From Albugo candida (Eukaryota > Oomycota > Peronosporomycetes > Albuginales): DNA of 64,000 nt. The notes under the pieces are model-generated. The model was not told the origin of the DNA and ran no database searches. It saw only the letters and a list, made by a program, of their open reading frames with translations. Each line of letters begins with the position of its first letter. Within the stretch, counting starts at the first letter, position 1. The position numbers and the translations under genes are program-made. The stretch covers positions 1 through 64,000 of the forward strand of contig JBDOQK010000011.1 of assembly GCA_040437565.1 (NCBI GenBank). The letters are read 5' to 3'. This document shows positions 1 through 10,331 of the stretch, piece by piece.

Positions 1-80
1 GGTAACATTACTTCAAAGAATAGTTGGAATAAGGCTTAGATTAGCTAATAGTGAACTAAGGACCTTAATGTTAATCTTAC
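1..80 (+). repeat. Fragment of a Copia LTR
   Basis: Bases about 30-65 resemble the middle of the LTR of the Copia element at 15391-20042 (shared run GTGAACTAAGGACC and the preceding AAGGCTTA). It is cut by the window edge. It may belong to the same old insertion as the relic at 8.7-13.9 kb, split by the Mutator-like element, but that is inference. Confidence 0.4.
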
Positions 81-160
81 TTTGATATTTTCTTCTTTGC
101 ACACAAGACTTATCAGTACTATTCGGGACCTATCCGGAACATTTAAATCCTTTATTCTTC

Positions 161-359
161 AAGAGGATGACTATTGCCCCAGTCGTTTTGACTATTGCCA
201 CAAACAAACACCTCTATTGGCATATTTGTGTGATTGATCGGTCGTTTTCGTTATTCCCATACACGTTTTCACCAAGGCCACAGACAAAACATATCTGATT
301 GGCTAGTTTGTGTAAACAAGAATGATTGATCGAAAGGGTGACTATATTACTGCATCTAC
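161..359 (+). repeat. Left terminal inverted repeat of the MULE
   Basis: It matches the reverse complement of 8445-8623 over most of its length, including the blocks TGACTATTGCC, TTCCCATACACGTTTTCAC and CATATCTGATTGGCTAG. The left copy carries one extra internal ACTATTGCC block near 190-200. Confidence 0.75.
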
Positions 360-551
360 CTAAGATACAGAATACAATTTCTTATTTGATTATATCCTTG
401 CACTTCTCAGAGTCCGAGCGGTGCCCTGCTTCACCACAAGCTCTATATAAACGTATTCTGGGTTTCTTTGGGTCCCCCATTTCAAATTCAGATAAATTGT
501 GCCGCGTCGATCCATTTTGTTAGCGCAGCCTCCCTTTGAAGCGCGCAATGA

Positions 552-2276
552 CTAGCTCTTGCAAAGTTTTTGGGATATGTTGCGAAAGTGTCTGAAGTTC
601 GTCGATTGTCGTGCCTGCTGATGATCTGGTAAGGCCCCAAAGCAGGTGTTCACTTGATCAAGTAACATCGGGGTACTTTCAGCTGGTCGCAACAGAAGAG
701 GACTTAGTTGGTGAGGCTTAGCCAAGTTCCAATGTGGATGGATGTCGCTCATTTGCAGGTTTTGCTTTTGACGCAGGTATTGACGCAGTTTGTTCTTACA
801 GGGTAGACTCCAGACGGTGCGGAGTACTTCATAGCATACATCTTCGTCGTTTGTTTGTGTCTGCCGGGAAACCTTCAACCATTCGTAGATTGTAATCAGT
901 GCAAAATGAGTAATTCTCAAGTTGATATCCCGAAAAATCATTCCTTGAGGCGTTGGCTGTGCATAGTTGCAGATGCTCATTTGTTGACGCTGTCGGGACA
1001 CACCGTGCTCTGCAAGACTATTATCAATAGCTAGGTATAATTCTTCGCAGAACGAAAGAAGGTTGTTCTTGCTAGTTGGAATGTAGCAACAAACATTTCT
1101 TTGTAGGGAATCCATGTTTCGACAATGTGTTCAATCATTACACTTTCTGCACGCAATTCGAAACGTTTCCAGAGTTTATCGAAGAATCCTTCTGTTTTTC
1201 CATAAATGTTTGCCCTCCATTTCTTCATGAAGGCTGTCCATTCTTCTTCTTTTGCAAGGTATGCTCTGCATTTTTTCACAATGTTTTTTTCAATATACCA
1301 TACACATAAAGAATTTGGGAAGTAGTAAAGTGTTTTTCTTGAATACCTGAAATTAGCATCAGCTTGCGACCAACGACAAAACCTTTCGGAGAAGATTCGT
1401 CCCTAAAGATCGATCGAAAGAAGTTTTTCGCTGAAGTGTGTGAGGATTGACTCTCAGTAGTCATGAAAAAAAATGCGACGGAAGATGTTTTATACATTGA
1501 CGTGCACCCAACGATATGCAAACACGGAGGCTTCAAAGCACTTGTCCTGTATGTGGCATCCACCAGAAAAATGCCATTGTGACTACAAGCCATCTCTGTT
1601 GATCTTGGATGGGCAAAGTACAGGTGGGACATTTTGCCCTCAACATTGCTCACTATTGTTTCAACATCAAATTGCAATCTGCAAAATTTCTTTACAAGGG
1701 CATCCATCGGTGTACTGCCATCTAAATTTTTAAAATTTTGACGTAGCAAATGTTGTTCAGATTTTCAGGAAAAACAAATCCACGATCATTCCGCAAACAT
1801 GTTTGAATGCTTCTCGTTGGGACCCCAGCATCATACAATCCAACTATTGTTTTTTCCATTTCTGTTTTGAGTCTAAGGTGAAGAGGATGGGCGCTATTGG
1901 AGGTGGGTGGCATACGGTTATGATCCTCTTCAACCATGTGGAAAGGCCAATGCAGTTCATCCTGTAGGGTCTTTAAGCGGAATGGACGGATGGCAAGTAC
2001 TGTCGAGGAATTTCGTGCTCTAGTCTCTTCCATCAGACCAAGCCGATTGCGGTAAGACCCTCCGCGGTCACATTGGTCATGGACCGTACAGTGCCCGTTA
2101 CGCCGCTTGTAGGATGCTGTTGTCATTACCTCCTAGACTTGGGTGGCAGCAAATTCATTTAATGCCTTTTCCATCGCTTTGCGAGAACTATTGTCGACTC
2201 CAACAAGTTCGGTTGGTGGCTGCATCAGTTTGTTTTGAACATTGACATCAAATTCTTTCGTATATTTCGAATTCAT
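552..2276 (-). pseudogene. MULE transposase, broken
   Basis: Read on the minus strand from an ATG at 2276, the region gives a Mutator-family transposase in pieces. The clearest block (about 1276-1749) has LVDATYRTSALKPPCLHIVG followed by a short spacer and SVAFFFM, the MULE transposase core with its first catalytic Asp. A later block (1031-1279) has ETWIPYKEMFVA, as in the C-terminal third of the family. A TAG follows about 47 codons after the ATG, and the frame changes at least twice more, near 1740 and 1270/1110. The protein would have been about 570 residues. It is non-functional as assembled and reads opposite to the Copia element inserted upstream of it. Confidence 0.65.
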
Positions 2277-2379
2277 TTTCTCCTTGAAAGCCGTTATTTA
2301 TTGCGCAACTCGTTGAATGTTTCTGCATGGTAGGGAGGGAAGCGAGGGAACCCGAAATCGTGGAAACGTGTAAGGTATT

Positions 2380-2533
2380 TATTGGAAGATGTCATTTAGC
2401 GACCGTGCTGTTTGAAATAGTGCGCGATGTTGTAGATTGAATACGGACAGGTTACATAGGAAATGCATATGATAAAAGTTAATAACAGTTTCACATTTGC
2501 ACGAAAAAGAAAACGGCAGTGAGGTGTTTTACA
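2380..2533 (+). repeat. Copia-1 5' LTR
   Basis: 154 bp, pairs with 7580-7733 and ends in ACA directly before the leader. A partial second copy at 2938-3040 comes from the duplication around assembly gap 1, not from a real third LTR. Confidence 0.85.
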
Positions 2534-3344
2534 GGTTATGAGTCCAAGCCGACTATCGTTCCCACGCGCGCCGAGAACGCTCAAACTACACCAGACAGCC
2601 TCGTACAGGTCGACGCATATCCACCCACCGAGACTGCAGTGGCAGATGCTCGTGAGGGGAGAGGTGTGCCTCTAGTAATGTGAACTCAAAATACTCGAGG
2701 CACTGACGGCCATGCAAGAACGCATAAGTCTCCAGGGGATTCCACATATTAAGAGAGAAGAAGACGAGCGAATGAGGGGCGCTCAAGAAACCGGTGTATT
2801 TCAGTCGGCGTTTGGGAGAAGTTTTGGCTCGTCGCGCNNNNNNNNNNNNNNNNNNNNNNNNNNNNNNNNNNNNNNNNNNNNNNNNNNNNNNNNNNNNNNN
2901 NNNNNNNNNNNNNNNNNNNNNNNNNNNNNNNNNNNNNTGTAGATTGAATACGGACAGGTTACATAGGAAATGCATATGATAAAAGTTAATAACAGTTTCA
3001 CATTTGCACGAAAAAGAAAACGGCAGTGAGGTGTTTTACAGGTTATGAGCCCAAGCCGACTATCGTTCCCACGCGCGCCGAGAACGCTCAAACTACACCA
3101 GACAGCCTCGTACAGGTCGACGCATATCCACCCACCGAGACTGCAGTGGCAGATGCTCGTGAGGGGAGAGGTGTGCCTCTAGTAATGTGAACTCAAAATA
3201 CTCGAGGCACTGACGGCCATGCAAGAACGCATAAGTCTCCAGGGGATTCCACATATTAAGAGAGAAGAAGACGAGCGAATGAGGGGCGCTCAAGAAACCG
3301 GTGTATTTCAGTCGGCGTTTGGGAGAAGTTTTGGCTCGTCGCGC
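2431..3344. repeat. Assembly gap 1 with duplicated flank
   Basis: 100 N at 2838-2937. Bases 2431-2837 (407 bp) recur at 2938-3344 with a single mismatch, so the sequence after the gap restarts upstream of it. Confidence 0.95.
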
Positions 3345-6300
3345 ATGGAGATGAGCGCGCTCCTACAGACGCCTCCACCTGTCTAAGCTCCAGTACCAAG
3401 AGTACCACATTTTCAGAGCTCGATGTACCGCCAGCATCAGGAATATGCAGCCATGAGGCAAGGTCAAACGATTATTGATGCTCAGATGCCGCAGAAAGTA
3501 CCGATACCACCCAGCACACCTCCATGTCATAACTCACCTCAAATGGCTGGAGTTAGAGTGCCCGATGCTCGGCAGAGAAATCTGTTTACTCGCCCATTTG
3601 ATGGAAAGGAGCTCTACGAAGGGCTAGGTTCTAAATTTTTTGATTGGGATCATAGTTAGTTTCGACAGCTGGTGCTGGCTCAGATGGCGTGTGGTTTCGA
3701 GTGGTCAGAAGAAGTCAAGGCTGACTGACCTTCTGGGGCATTAACTGAGTGGCACTGCGGAACCGTATTACCACAAGCAACTGGAGACCTGGGGTGGCAG
3801 CAGCAACCGACGCTGCAGTACGTCATGGAATGTTTGCACAAGACTTTTCGGACCACTTTCACTCAAGCTCAAGCAACCAAGCTACTCGCCGCGAGAAAGG
3901 ACCCGAAGCGTTCTTGGCCCGAGAATTTTCTATATCTAGTCACTGTGAGTGATGCGACGGATGGGGCAGAGACGCTAGTGCTCAAAAATATCGTTTTATA
4001 AGCATCAACTGACCTACGACACGTACTTATGGCTAAGTACGATAATTATCGCGGGGATTATTTGCAACACGCCGAGGAGATGGCGCATTTCGCGCAAGCG
4101 ATTGAAACTGCTGTGCGTGATGCATAGTCTATTGGGAGGGATGTCGTTCTGCATGTAGGAGCAGCACATCCACGAAAAGGTACCCGAACTTGTTACAATT
4201 GCAACAAAGCTGGTCACATTGATTGTCGTGGAAAGAAAAAAAGGGGTGGAAAAAAAGGACACGAACGTGGTGTTCATATGACCCTCGCTGTAGTTGATGG
4301 TCAAGAAAAGGTTCAAGATCAGTGGATTCTGGACAGCGGTTCCAGTAGACACCTTGTGAATGACGATTGCATGCTTGAAGAACCTCGTCATGTTACCGGA
4401 TGGAAGATCACTGAGTGTCACGATGGTTGGTTCAGTTCTGCTTCATGTAACTGTAGCTGGGGAACCTCGTACAGTGCGATTAACTGATGTCCACTTGTCC
4501 CATCAATTACGAGGAACATTATATCGTATGGAAAGTTGGAGAAAAGGGGTTTCGAACTTACATATGTGGACGGTTCTCGGTCACTAGTGCATTCCAGAAC
4601 TGGTGTGGTGGCGTTTGATGTACTGTAAAAATGAAAGATAATGTGCTAGTGCTTCAAGTCGAATCGAAACGCTCGAACACGACATCACGCGATGTAAATA
4701 TGGCGACAATTAATGAAGAGTCGACTGCCATTGATGATAAAGATGTGCAAACTGGCAAGCTGATGCAGTTCCATCAACGTATGGCTCATTTGTCGTATGA
4801 CACTATCGAGCGTATGTGTAAAGACCCGAGATCAGTGATACAGCTGAGTGACAAAAAACGTGTGAACTTTTTAACCTGCGCGCAGGTAAAGAAAAAAAGA
4901 ACGATCAGCCGAAACAAGGCACGGGAAGGAATTCACCTATCGACAGAGTTGGCGGAGTGATATGCAGTGACTTGAAGGGACCGATTACACCGAAGGATGG
5001 ACTGAGTAATCGCTACCTGATAAACTTCGTTGACCACTAGTCAAACTATTGTCGCATTTTTCTCGCCAAGACCAAGGACGCGGCAGCGAAGAAATTTGAA
5101 TATTTTTTGGTCTTCTTCGAAAAAATGTTTAACTGCCGAGTTCATGTATTGCGCACTGATGGCGGTCGCGAATATCAAAATATCGATTTATTCTGCAAGA
5201 AAGCGGGGGTTGCGGGACAAGTCTCTGAGCCTAGAAACCAGGCGTCGAATGGAAAGTCACCCCCATCGCTCGTATCGGAGGCTTCATATGCAGCGATATC
5301 AAGGGACTTAAAACACCGGTTGATAGATGTGAAAACAGGTATCTGACCAATTTTGTTGATCACAAAAGCAACTTTATAAACTTGGCCAGATGCAAGCTTT
5401 TTGCGTGTGGCTTGCCTCGTTATTTCTGGAGAGATGCCGTGGAGTACGCAGCGTGCATACTGACTCCGAGTCGCGCTAACAAAAACAGGGCATCACATCT
5501 CGAAGTATTGACTTAAAAAGTACCAAATTCGAGTTCGATTTTGGCTTTTGGCTCAATATGTACTATGTACAGAGACGCGCGCAAGGATTCTCTACAACAG
5601 CGAGCGCAAGTTGGAATAATCATCGGCAAAATGGATTAGATGAAGGGATTTCGCGTGTATTTGAAGAAGGAAAGGTTGGTCGTTGTTACTCAGCATGTCA
5701 AGAATATCGACTTAGACTGCAGCACAAAGTTTGCATGTTCAGCGTGGAATTGAATCTAGTATCAACAATAGAGGCGAGACGTCAGAAGGAGATGATGCGA
5801 AAATTGCCTTGTCAGATAATGCTGCAGATAAATTGACTCACGACGTTGCGAAAAAGAAGAAGAAAAAGTATTGGCAAAGATCGTGACATGTGACGCGTTC
5901 GACAACAAGAACTCCCACGATTGATGGTCAGCAAAAGGAGATTGCTAAAGAAGTGGTGAATCACATTGCTGAGTGCGATCCAGCTAACTATGGCGAAGCT
6001 ATGAAGAGCTCGAAGGCACAAGAATGGAATAAGGCGATGGAAGGAGAAATTTCTGCTTTGATTCGCCTAGGAGTATTCGAAGTCAACAAAAGACCTCGAG
6101 ACAGCAATGCGTTGCACAGCAAGTGCGTTTTCAAGCCGAAGGCAATATTGAGAGATTCAAAGCTCGCCTTGTTGCATTTGGAAATGAGCAAAACTTCGGA
6201 GTAGATTTCTTTCTAACTATTGCGGCGGTCATGGACATATCAACAGTGAAAATTGTGTTGGCTCTGGCGATTATTTGGGGAGTTCATGCTCACCATGGCG

Positions 6301-7579
6301 ACGTACCAAACGCATATGGCCAGGCAGACAAAGAAAGTGGGCTGGACATTTTTCTGCATGTACCAGGTGGGGTAGTGTTTACACATCAAGAACTCCAAGA
6401 GTTTGGAGTTAGAAGCCGCAGTGAACTTGTGTTGAAATTGAAGACGACACCATACGGTCTTAAGAAGGCCGGTCGATTATAGAGCAAATTGCGTCATATG
6501 AAACTTACTGAAGCTGGATATGGGCGCTGTATCACGGATATGTTTCTTTATTACAACATTTTTGGCGATAACATCATCGTGGTTGGGATACACGTAGACA
6601 TCGACAAATGCTGATTTGATTCAACATTTCTTCAAGAGTCTCGCGTCCTTGTCCATCAAGCAGCTTGGACCAGTCAGAAAATTTCCTGAAATGCGCATCA
6701 ACACCATCGAGAAAAGCGAATAGGCTCTGGATCAGGAAGAGGCGATCGATGATCTTCTTCGTGATGCGGGGATGAGCTTGGTCAAAATTCCGCGCAAGCC
6801 AATCGTCGATTATAGCGACGAGGTATCCTTGAGTAACGAAGATTTGCTGCTGGTTCATGGGAGCTATGGTCAGCCAACAGTCAAAAGTTTTCAATCTCTC
6901 GTCAGCAGTCTGCTATGGGAGTCACGTTGCACATGACCCGACATCGCTTTCGCTGTTCATAAGGCAACAAGACAAACACATCAGCCAAGTTTTCGCGATT
7001 GAAATCTCGCAAAAAGCATCGTACGTTATCTGAAGGGGAGCAAGACGCTCAAGCTGCACATGGTAGCTGACCCAAGCACTGTTTCTCCGCTGAATTTTGC
7101 GTCATTCAGCGATGCAGATTTTGCATGGGACAAGGCGGATCGCAAGTCGCTGACCGGAGCCGTCGTGATGATGAATGGCTTCCTTGTCAGCTGGACGTGC
7201 AAAAACCAGGGTGGTGTATCGCTGTTCACGATGTAAGCTTTGTTTGTAGCTGCTTCTGACGTGGCAAGAGAGTTTCTTGGTGTCTGCGAGCTGCTGCATG
7301 AGCTGGGATTGGTCATTGTGACCCCGATGCCAATGATGATTGTCAATCAGGCTGCGATCGAGAACCTGGAAGGTGAGTCATCACCTGCAAAAGCACAGCA
7401 CATCGACATAAGTGTCAATGTCGTGTGTTATCAAGCGAGACGTGGGTTTATTGTACCACATTACATACCTTCAGACAAGATGATCGCCGACATATTGGCG
7501 AAGGCGTTCGATTCCCACAAGCTCACCAGTCTGAGCGCACTCGTGAGTTTGCAGTACCCACAACACGGCCGAGAAGGAG

Positions 7580-7733
7580 TGTTGGAAGATGTCATTTACC
7601 GACCGGTTTGTTTGAAATAGTGTGCGATGGTGTAGGTTGATTGCGGACAGGTTACATAGGAATTGCATATGATAATAGTTAATAACAGTTTCACATTTGC
7701 ACGAAAAAGAAAGGTGCACGGAGGTCTTTTATA
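7580..7733 (+). repeat. Copia-1 3' LTR
   Basis: 154 bp starting TGTTGGAAGATG, preceded by a purine-rich stretch (GAGAAGGAG). The SINE insertion begins only about 18 bp beyond its end. Confidence 0.85.
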
Positions 7734-8010
7734 GTAGTATGTAGACGCAGGGGTCCGTACCCAGCTCAGTTGAGGGTGTACGCCCGTAGTACTTGTATGT
7801 AGACACCGTTCTGTTACTACAGTTTGGTGGTTATCTACTCTATTCTAATCACTAGTATGTAACGCTCTGAAGAGCCCGGTCCAACTCCTGTACAGTTATT
7901 TTCTGGTGTCGTTGCCAGCGGTCTTGACACGTCCATATCTTCATTGAGTAGGTTGATATTTACGTGGAAGAATCTTTGCATCCGCCGAGGGGCCCCACCG
8001 CAGCCCTTTT

Positions 8011-8081
8011 GCCACCGCCGGGATTCGAACCGGTGCACATATGGTCGGAGCACATGTGAACTAACCGCTAAGCCCCACGAC
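8011..8081 (-). pseudogene. tRNA-Arg(CCG)-like SINE head
   Basis: The 71-nt minus-strand unit has an A box (TTAGCGGTTAG), a B box with T arm (CGGTTCGAATCCCGG) and an anticodon stem of 5-6 pairs closing a 7-nt loop, CTCCGAC, with anticodon CCG. The acceptor stem pairs only with several G-U or mismatched positions, so it is more likely the tRNA-derived head of a SINE than a working tRNA gene. Confidence 0.6.
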
Positions 8082-8091
8082 GGGGTCGAAA

Positions 8092-8196
8092 ATAAAGTGC
8101 GATACTTCTCTATTGATGCGTGGCATCCTTGCGCAGGGGCCATGCTAATCTTTTCTGTATCGTTCCAATTTTTTCGGATGACCACAGAGTGGTTCC
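8092..8196 (-). pseudogene. U6 spliceosomal RNA retro-pseudogene
   Basis: About 105 nt read on the minus strand as U6: a 5' hairpin (ACCAC, TCT, GTGGT), then AATTGGAACGATACAG, AGATTAGCATGGCCCC, TGCGCAAGGATG and CACGCA. The invariant ACAGAGA box reads ACAGAAA, and GATGACACGC reads GATGCCACGC. Either change makes splicing function unlikely. It ends in a T-rich stretch and runs directly into the tRNA-like unit. No independent U6 promoter is expected, because the copy starts at the target duplication. Confidence 0.8.
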
Positions 8197-8444
8197 TCCG
8201 TACCCAGCTCAGTTGATTACGCACTTGAGAGCACGGACCCCCTGCCGGAGGTCGTTAGTTCGATCCCCGGCAGTGTGGGCAGCGGTTTGAACCCACCTAA
8301 GTAATAAGCTTGGAAATATCTGCCTCCCTAGGTTTGAAGTCAGACTTAAGTGATACTCACACGGTCAGGGGCTCATGATAGGATAAGGAAGGCAGTTGAA
8401 AAATCAGATAAACAGTGTAATGAAATCCTTGACAAAGTAGTATC

Positions 8445-8623
8445 TAGACGCAGTAATGTAGTCACCCTGTCGATGAATCATGTTGGTTTACAAAAACTAG
8501 CCAATCAGATATGTTTTGTCTGTGGCAATAGTGAAAACGTGTATGGGAATAGCGAAAACGGTCGCTGAATCACACAAATTAGCCCAATCGGAGGTGTTTT
8601 GTGTGTGGCAATAGTCATACTCT
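8445..8623 (-). repeat. Right terminal inverted repeat of the MULE
   Basis: Inverted partner of 161-359. Its inner edge contains the downstream target duplication of the SINE at 7751-8435. Confidence 0.75.
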
Positions 8624-10331
8624 TATAGAAAAGGTGGGGGCTAAATAACGACTCCGTTACTAACTATGTGTGTTTTTGCTGGTCTTGTTGGTCATAACAA
8701 CATTACAGATACATAGTAGCTGGATATGCTTAGTTTGAAAAGGCTTGAATAGCGCAGGTGAGAGAGAAGTTAGGACTCAAATAAAGGCGCTTTTCAGTTT
8801 TTTTCGAACGTCAGGAACAATAGATTATGGGTTCAAGCTCATGAAGAATGGCAGAGGAGGTGCTACAACAGATCATTTACTTAACGTGGAGTTCAGCACG
8901 CAATGAATCTGATGAAAGTTTTGCTAAATCACCTCGATATACTTGAAATCCAACATCGAATGTTCAACTGCTAAGCTGCGGAAATCCAACGATATGGAGG
9001 ATTCGAAAGATGTTCTTTTCGTCGCGTCGTCGCTCAATCTTTCAGTCAATTCTTCGAGGTGCACACAAGACTGCTGAAGTTGAGATAATTTTCTAGAGCT
9101 TTTTTTCTCGAAAACAGCTTGCACAACCGGATACAAAATATCTGGAAACGCACGAGTTCAAATGCGAATGTATGGCGACCAATGGATCGTTTCTGTGAAT
9201 TACATGCGTTGTTCATAACGATGCAAGCTTCTGGATCGTAAATCAGCTTGGATGGCCATTTCGTGATAAGTCTAAGACGCCTTCCAGGCGATTACCACAA
9301 TATCGTGACGATCATCGAGAATATCCAAGGGATGGATTCACTTCGTACAAAATAAATATTACGTAGTTATTGGAAATATTGATTCGTGTAGAGAAAAGCG
9401 GAGTGCATTGATAGCGCAAGAAACATGGGAACCTTGTCTGCGTATAGACTGATCATAAAACGTATATTGTTCAGTGGTAGCATACCATGTGGGTATGTTT
9501 AAAGATGAATTTCCGTAATTCATTCCTTGCGAAAACTGATACTTATTTCGGTAGCACAACGAGTACAAGTGTAAGCAAAGGAAAATAGAAGTATGCGAGT
9601 AAAGTTGCCAAATTCGAGACCTATCTGTATCGAGATGTGTTGTATGTACCGTACTGGATCGAAAATTGATGCTACATTTGGCTCCATCGGAACGCTTCTA
9701 CTTGTCGTACTTGTGCTAGTCTTCGAAACAAACGCATAACAAATTGTATAAATTCTGCTGATATCTCACCTTTTGCATGGATCAAAAGAGAAGCTCTAGT
9801 GCTGTGGATGTTCATCATGGCTACCAAATGGTCTGATTGAGAAAGTTGCAGTATCGGATATAAAGAAGGTTTATCATCCTTAAATGCAAGCTCCTTGAAT
9901 GCAAGTCTTTCGAGAATCCAGCATTACAGGGCACTTAAAAGAACAATTATATGCAGGGAACGCCGATGTATGGCATCTTCATATGTATCTATGAGCGATA
10001 TAAAGGTTGGCAATTTGAGTGGATGGGCTGATACTGAATAAGATATCAAATAATGATGATGAAGACAACATCTGGGAATGGTTTTCGTATGGAGAATCAT
10101 CCCTGAAGCTTTTCTGAATTCCGTTATGTAACAGCCAAGAGTCAATTGTTGCTGGAAGTGATAAACAGCGAAGTTATGGGACCTATGCACACCGTATTTC
10201 AGTGTGGTGCACGGCATATAGTCACTTTATTGACGACTATTGCAGATATGTAGTAACTATCCATGCCACACAAAAATCCCATTTTAGCGACGATTTCCTC
10301 AAATCAAGTCTTCGCTGGAGTTATATTTGTA

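Larger units (their letters stand above)
2380..7733 (+). mobile_element. Copia LTR retrotransposon (Copia-1), broken
   Basis: Ty1/Copia element with two 154-bp LTRs (2380-2533 and 7580-7733) that are roughly 88 percent alike by eye, so an old insertion. The flanks GTATT and GTAGT could be a decayed 5-bp target duplication. Parts in Copia order: a leader with a primer-binding region just after the 5' LTR; gag about 3350-4260 ending in a CCHC zinc knuckle (CYNCNKAGHI); protease about 4310-4400 (WILDSGSS); pre-integrase about 4750-4930; integrase about 4940-5480; reverse transcriptase about 6000-6900; RNase H about 7070-7560. It carries well over ten breaks and cannot be active. Assembly gap 1 falls in its leader. 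It lies inside the MULE. Confidence 0.9.
7774..8196 (-). mobile_element. Chimeric retrocopy: U6 snRNA + tRNA-Arg-like + SINE tail
   Basis: On the minus strand this 423-bp insert reads U6 snRNA (8196-8092), a tRNA-Arg-like unit (8081-8011), then a tail (8010-7774). It is flanked by a perfect 20-bp direct repeat, TCCGTACCCAGCTCAGTTGA, at 7754-7773 and 8197-8216. That repeat is part of the host SINE and so is a target-site duplication. The U6 5' end falls exactly at the boundary. Long target duplications and snRNA-SINE chimeras are the known signature of LINE reverse transcriptase switching template. Part of the tail (7783-7957) recurs at 60707-60885. No poly-A end is visible. Confidence 0.8.
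7751..8435 (+). mobile_element. tRNA-derived SINE (family B), copy 1, split by an insertion
   Basis: A roughly 240-bp SINE begins GGGTCCGTACCC and has a pol III A box (CAGCTCAGT) and B box (AGTTCGATCCC). It is about 90 percent like the copy at 58643-58882. Its own target duplication is 18 bp with one mismatch (7733-7750 and 8436-8453). It is interrupted after about 23 bp by the U6 chimera at 7774-8196. It landed next to the 3' LTR of Copia-1, in the inner edge of the MULE right inverted repeat. Confidence 0.8.
161..8623 (-). mobile_element. Mutator-like DNA transposon (MULE) with nested insertions
   Basis: The ends at 161-359 and 8445-8623 are long imperfect inverted repeats of one another, each about 180-200 bp, typical of Mutator-like elements. 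Between them lies a minus-strand transposase fossil (about 552-2276). A 5.35-kb Copia element sits at 2380-7733, and a SINE stack interrupts the inner edge of the right inverted repeat. Without these insertions the element would be about 2.4 kb. I could not fix the outermost base or the target-site duplication (9-11 bp expected). Confidence 0.7.

Noticed and set aside
1076-1733. Plus-strand open frames opposite the MULE transposase
   Set aside because: They are antisense shadows; the minus strand carries the recognisable transposase core.
8011-8196. Functional U6 gene and tRNA-Arg gene side by side
   Set aside because: They form one insert bounded by a target-site duplication, the U6 ACAGAGA box is altered, and the tRNA acceptor stem pairs poorly.
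161-8623. Large self-contained transposon such as a Polinton
   Set aside because: The inverted ends plus a MULE transposase explain it as a Mutator-like element; the extra length is a nested Copia and SINEs, and no capsid or polymerase genes are present.
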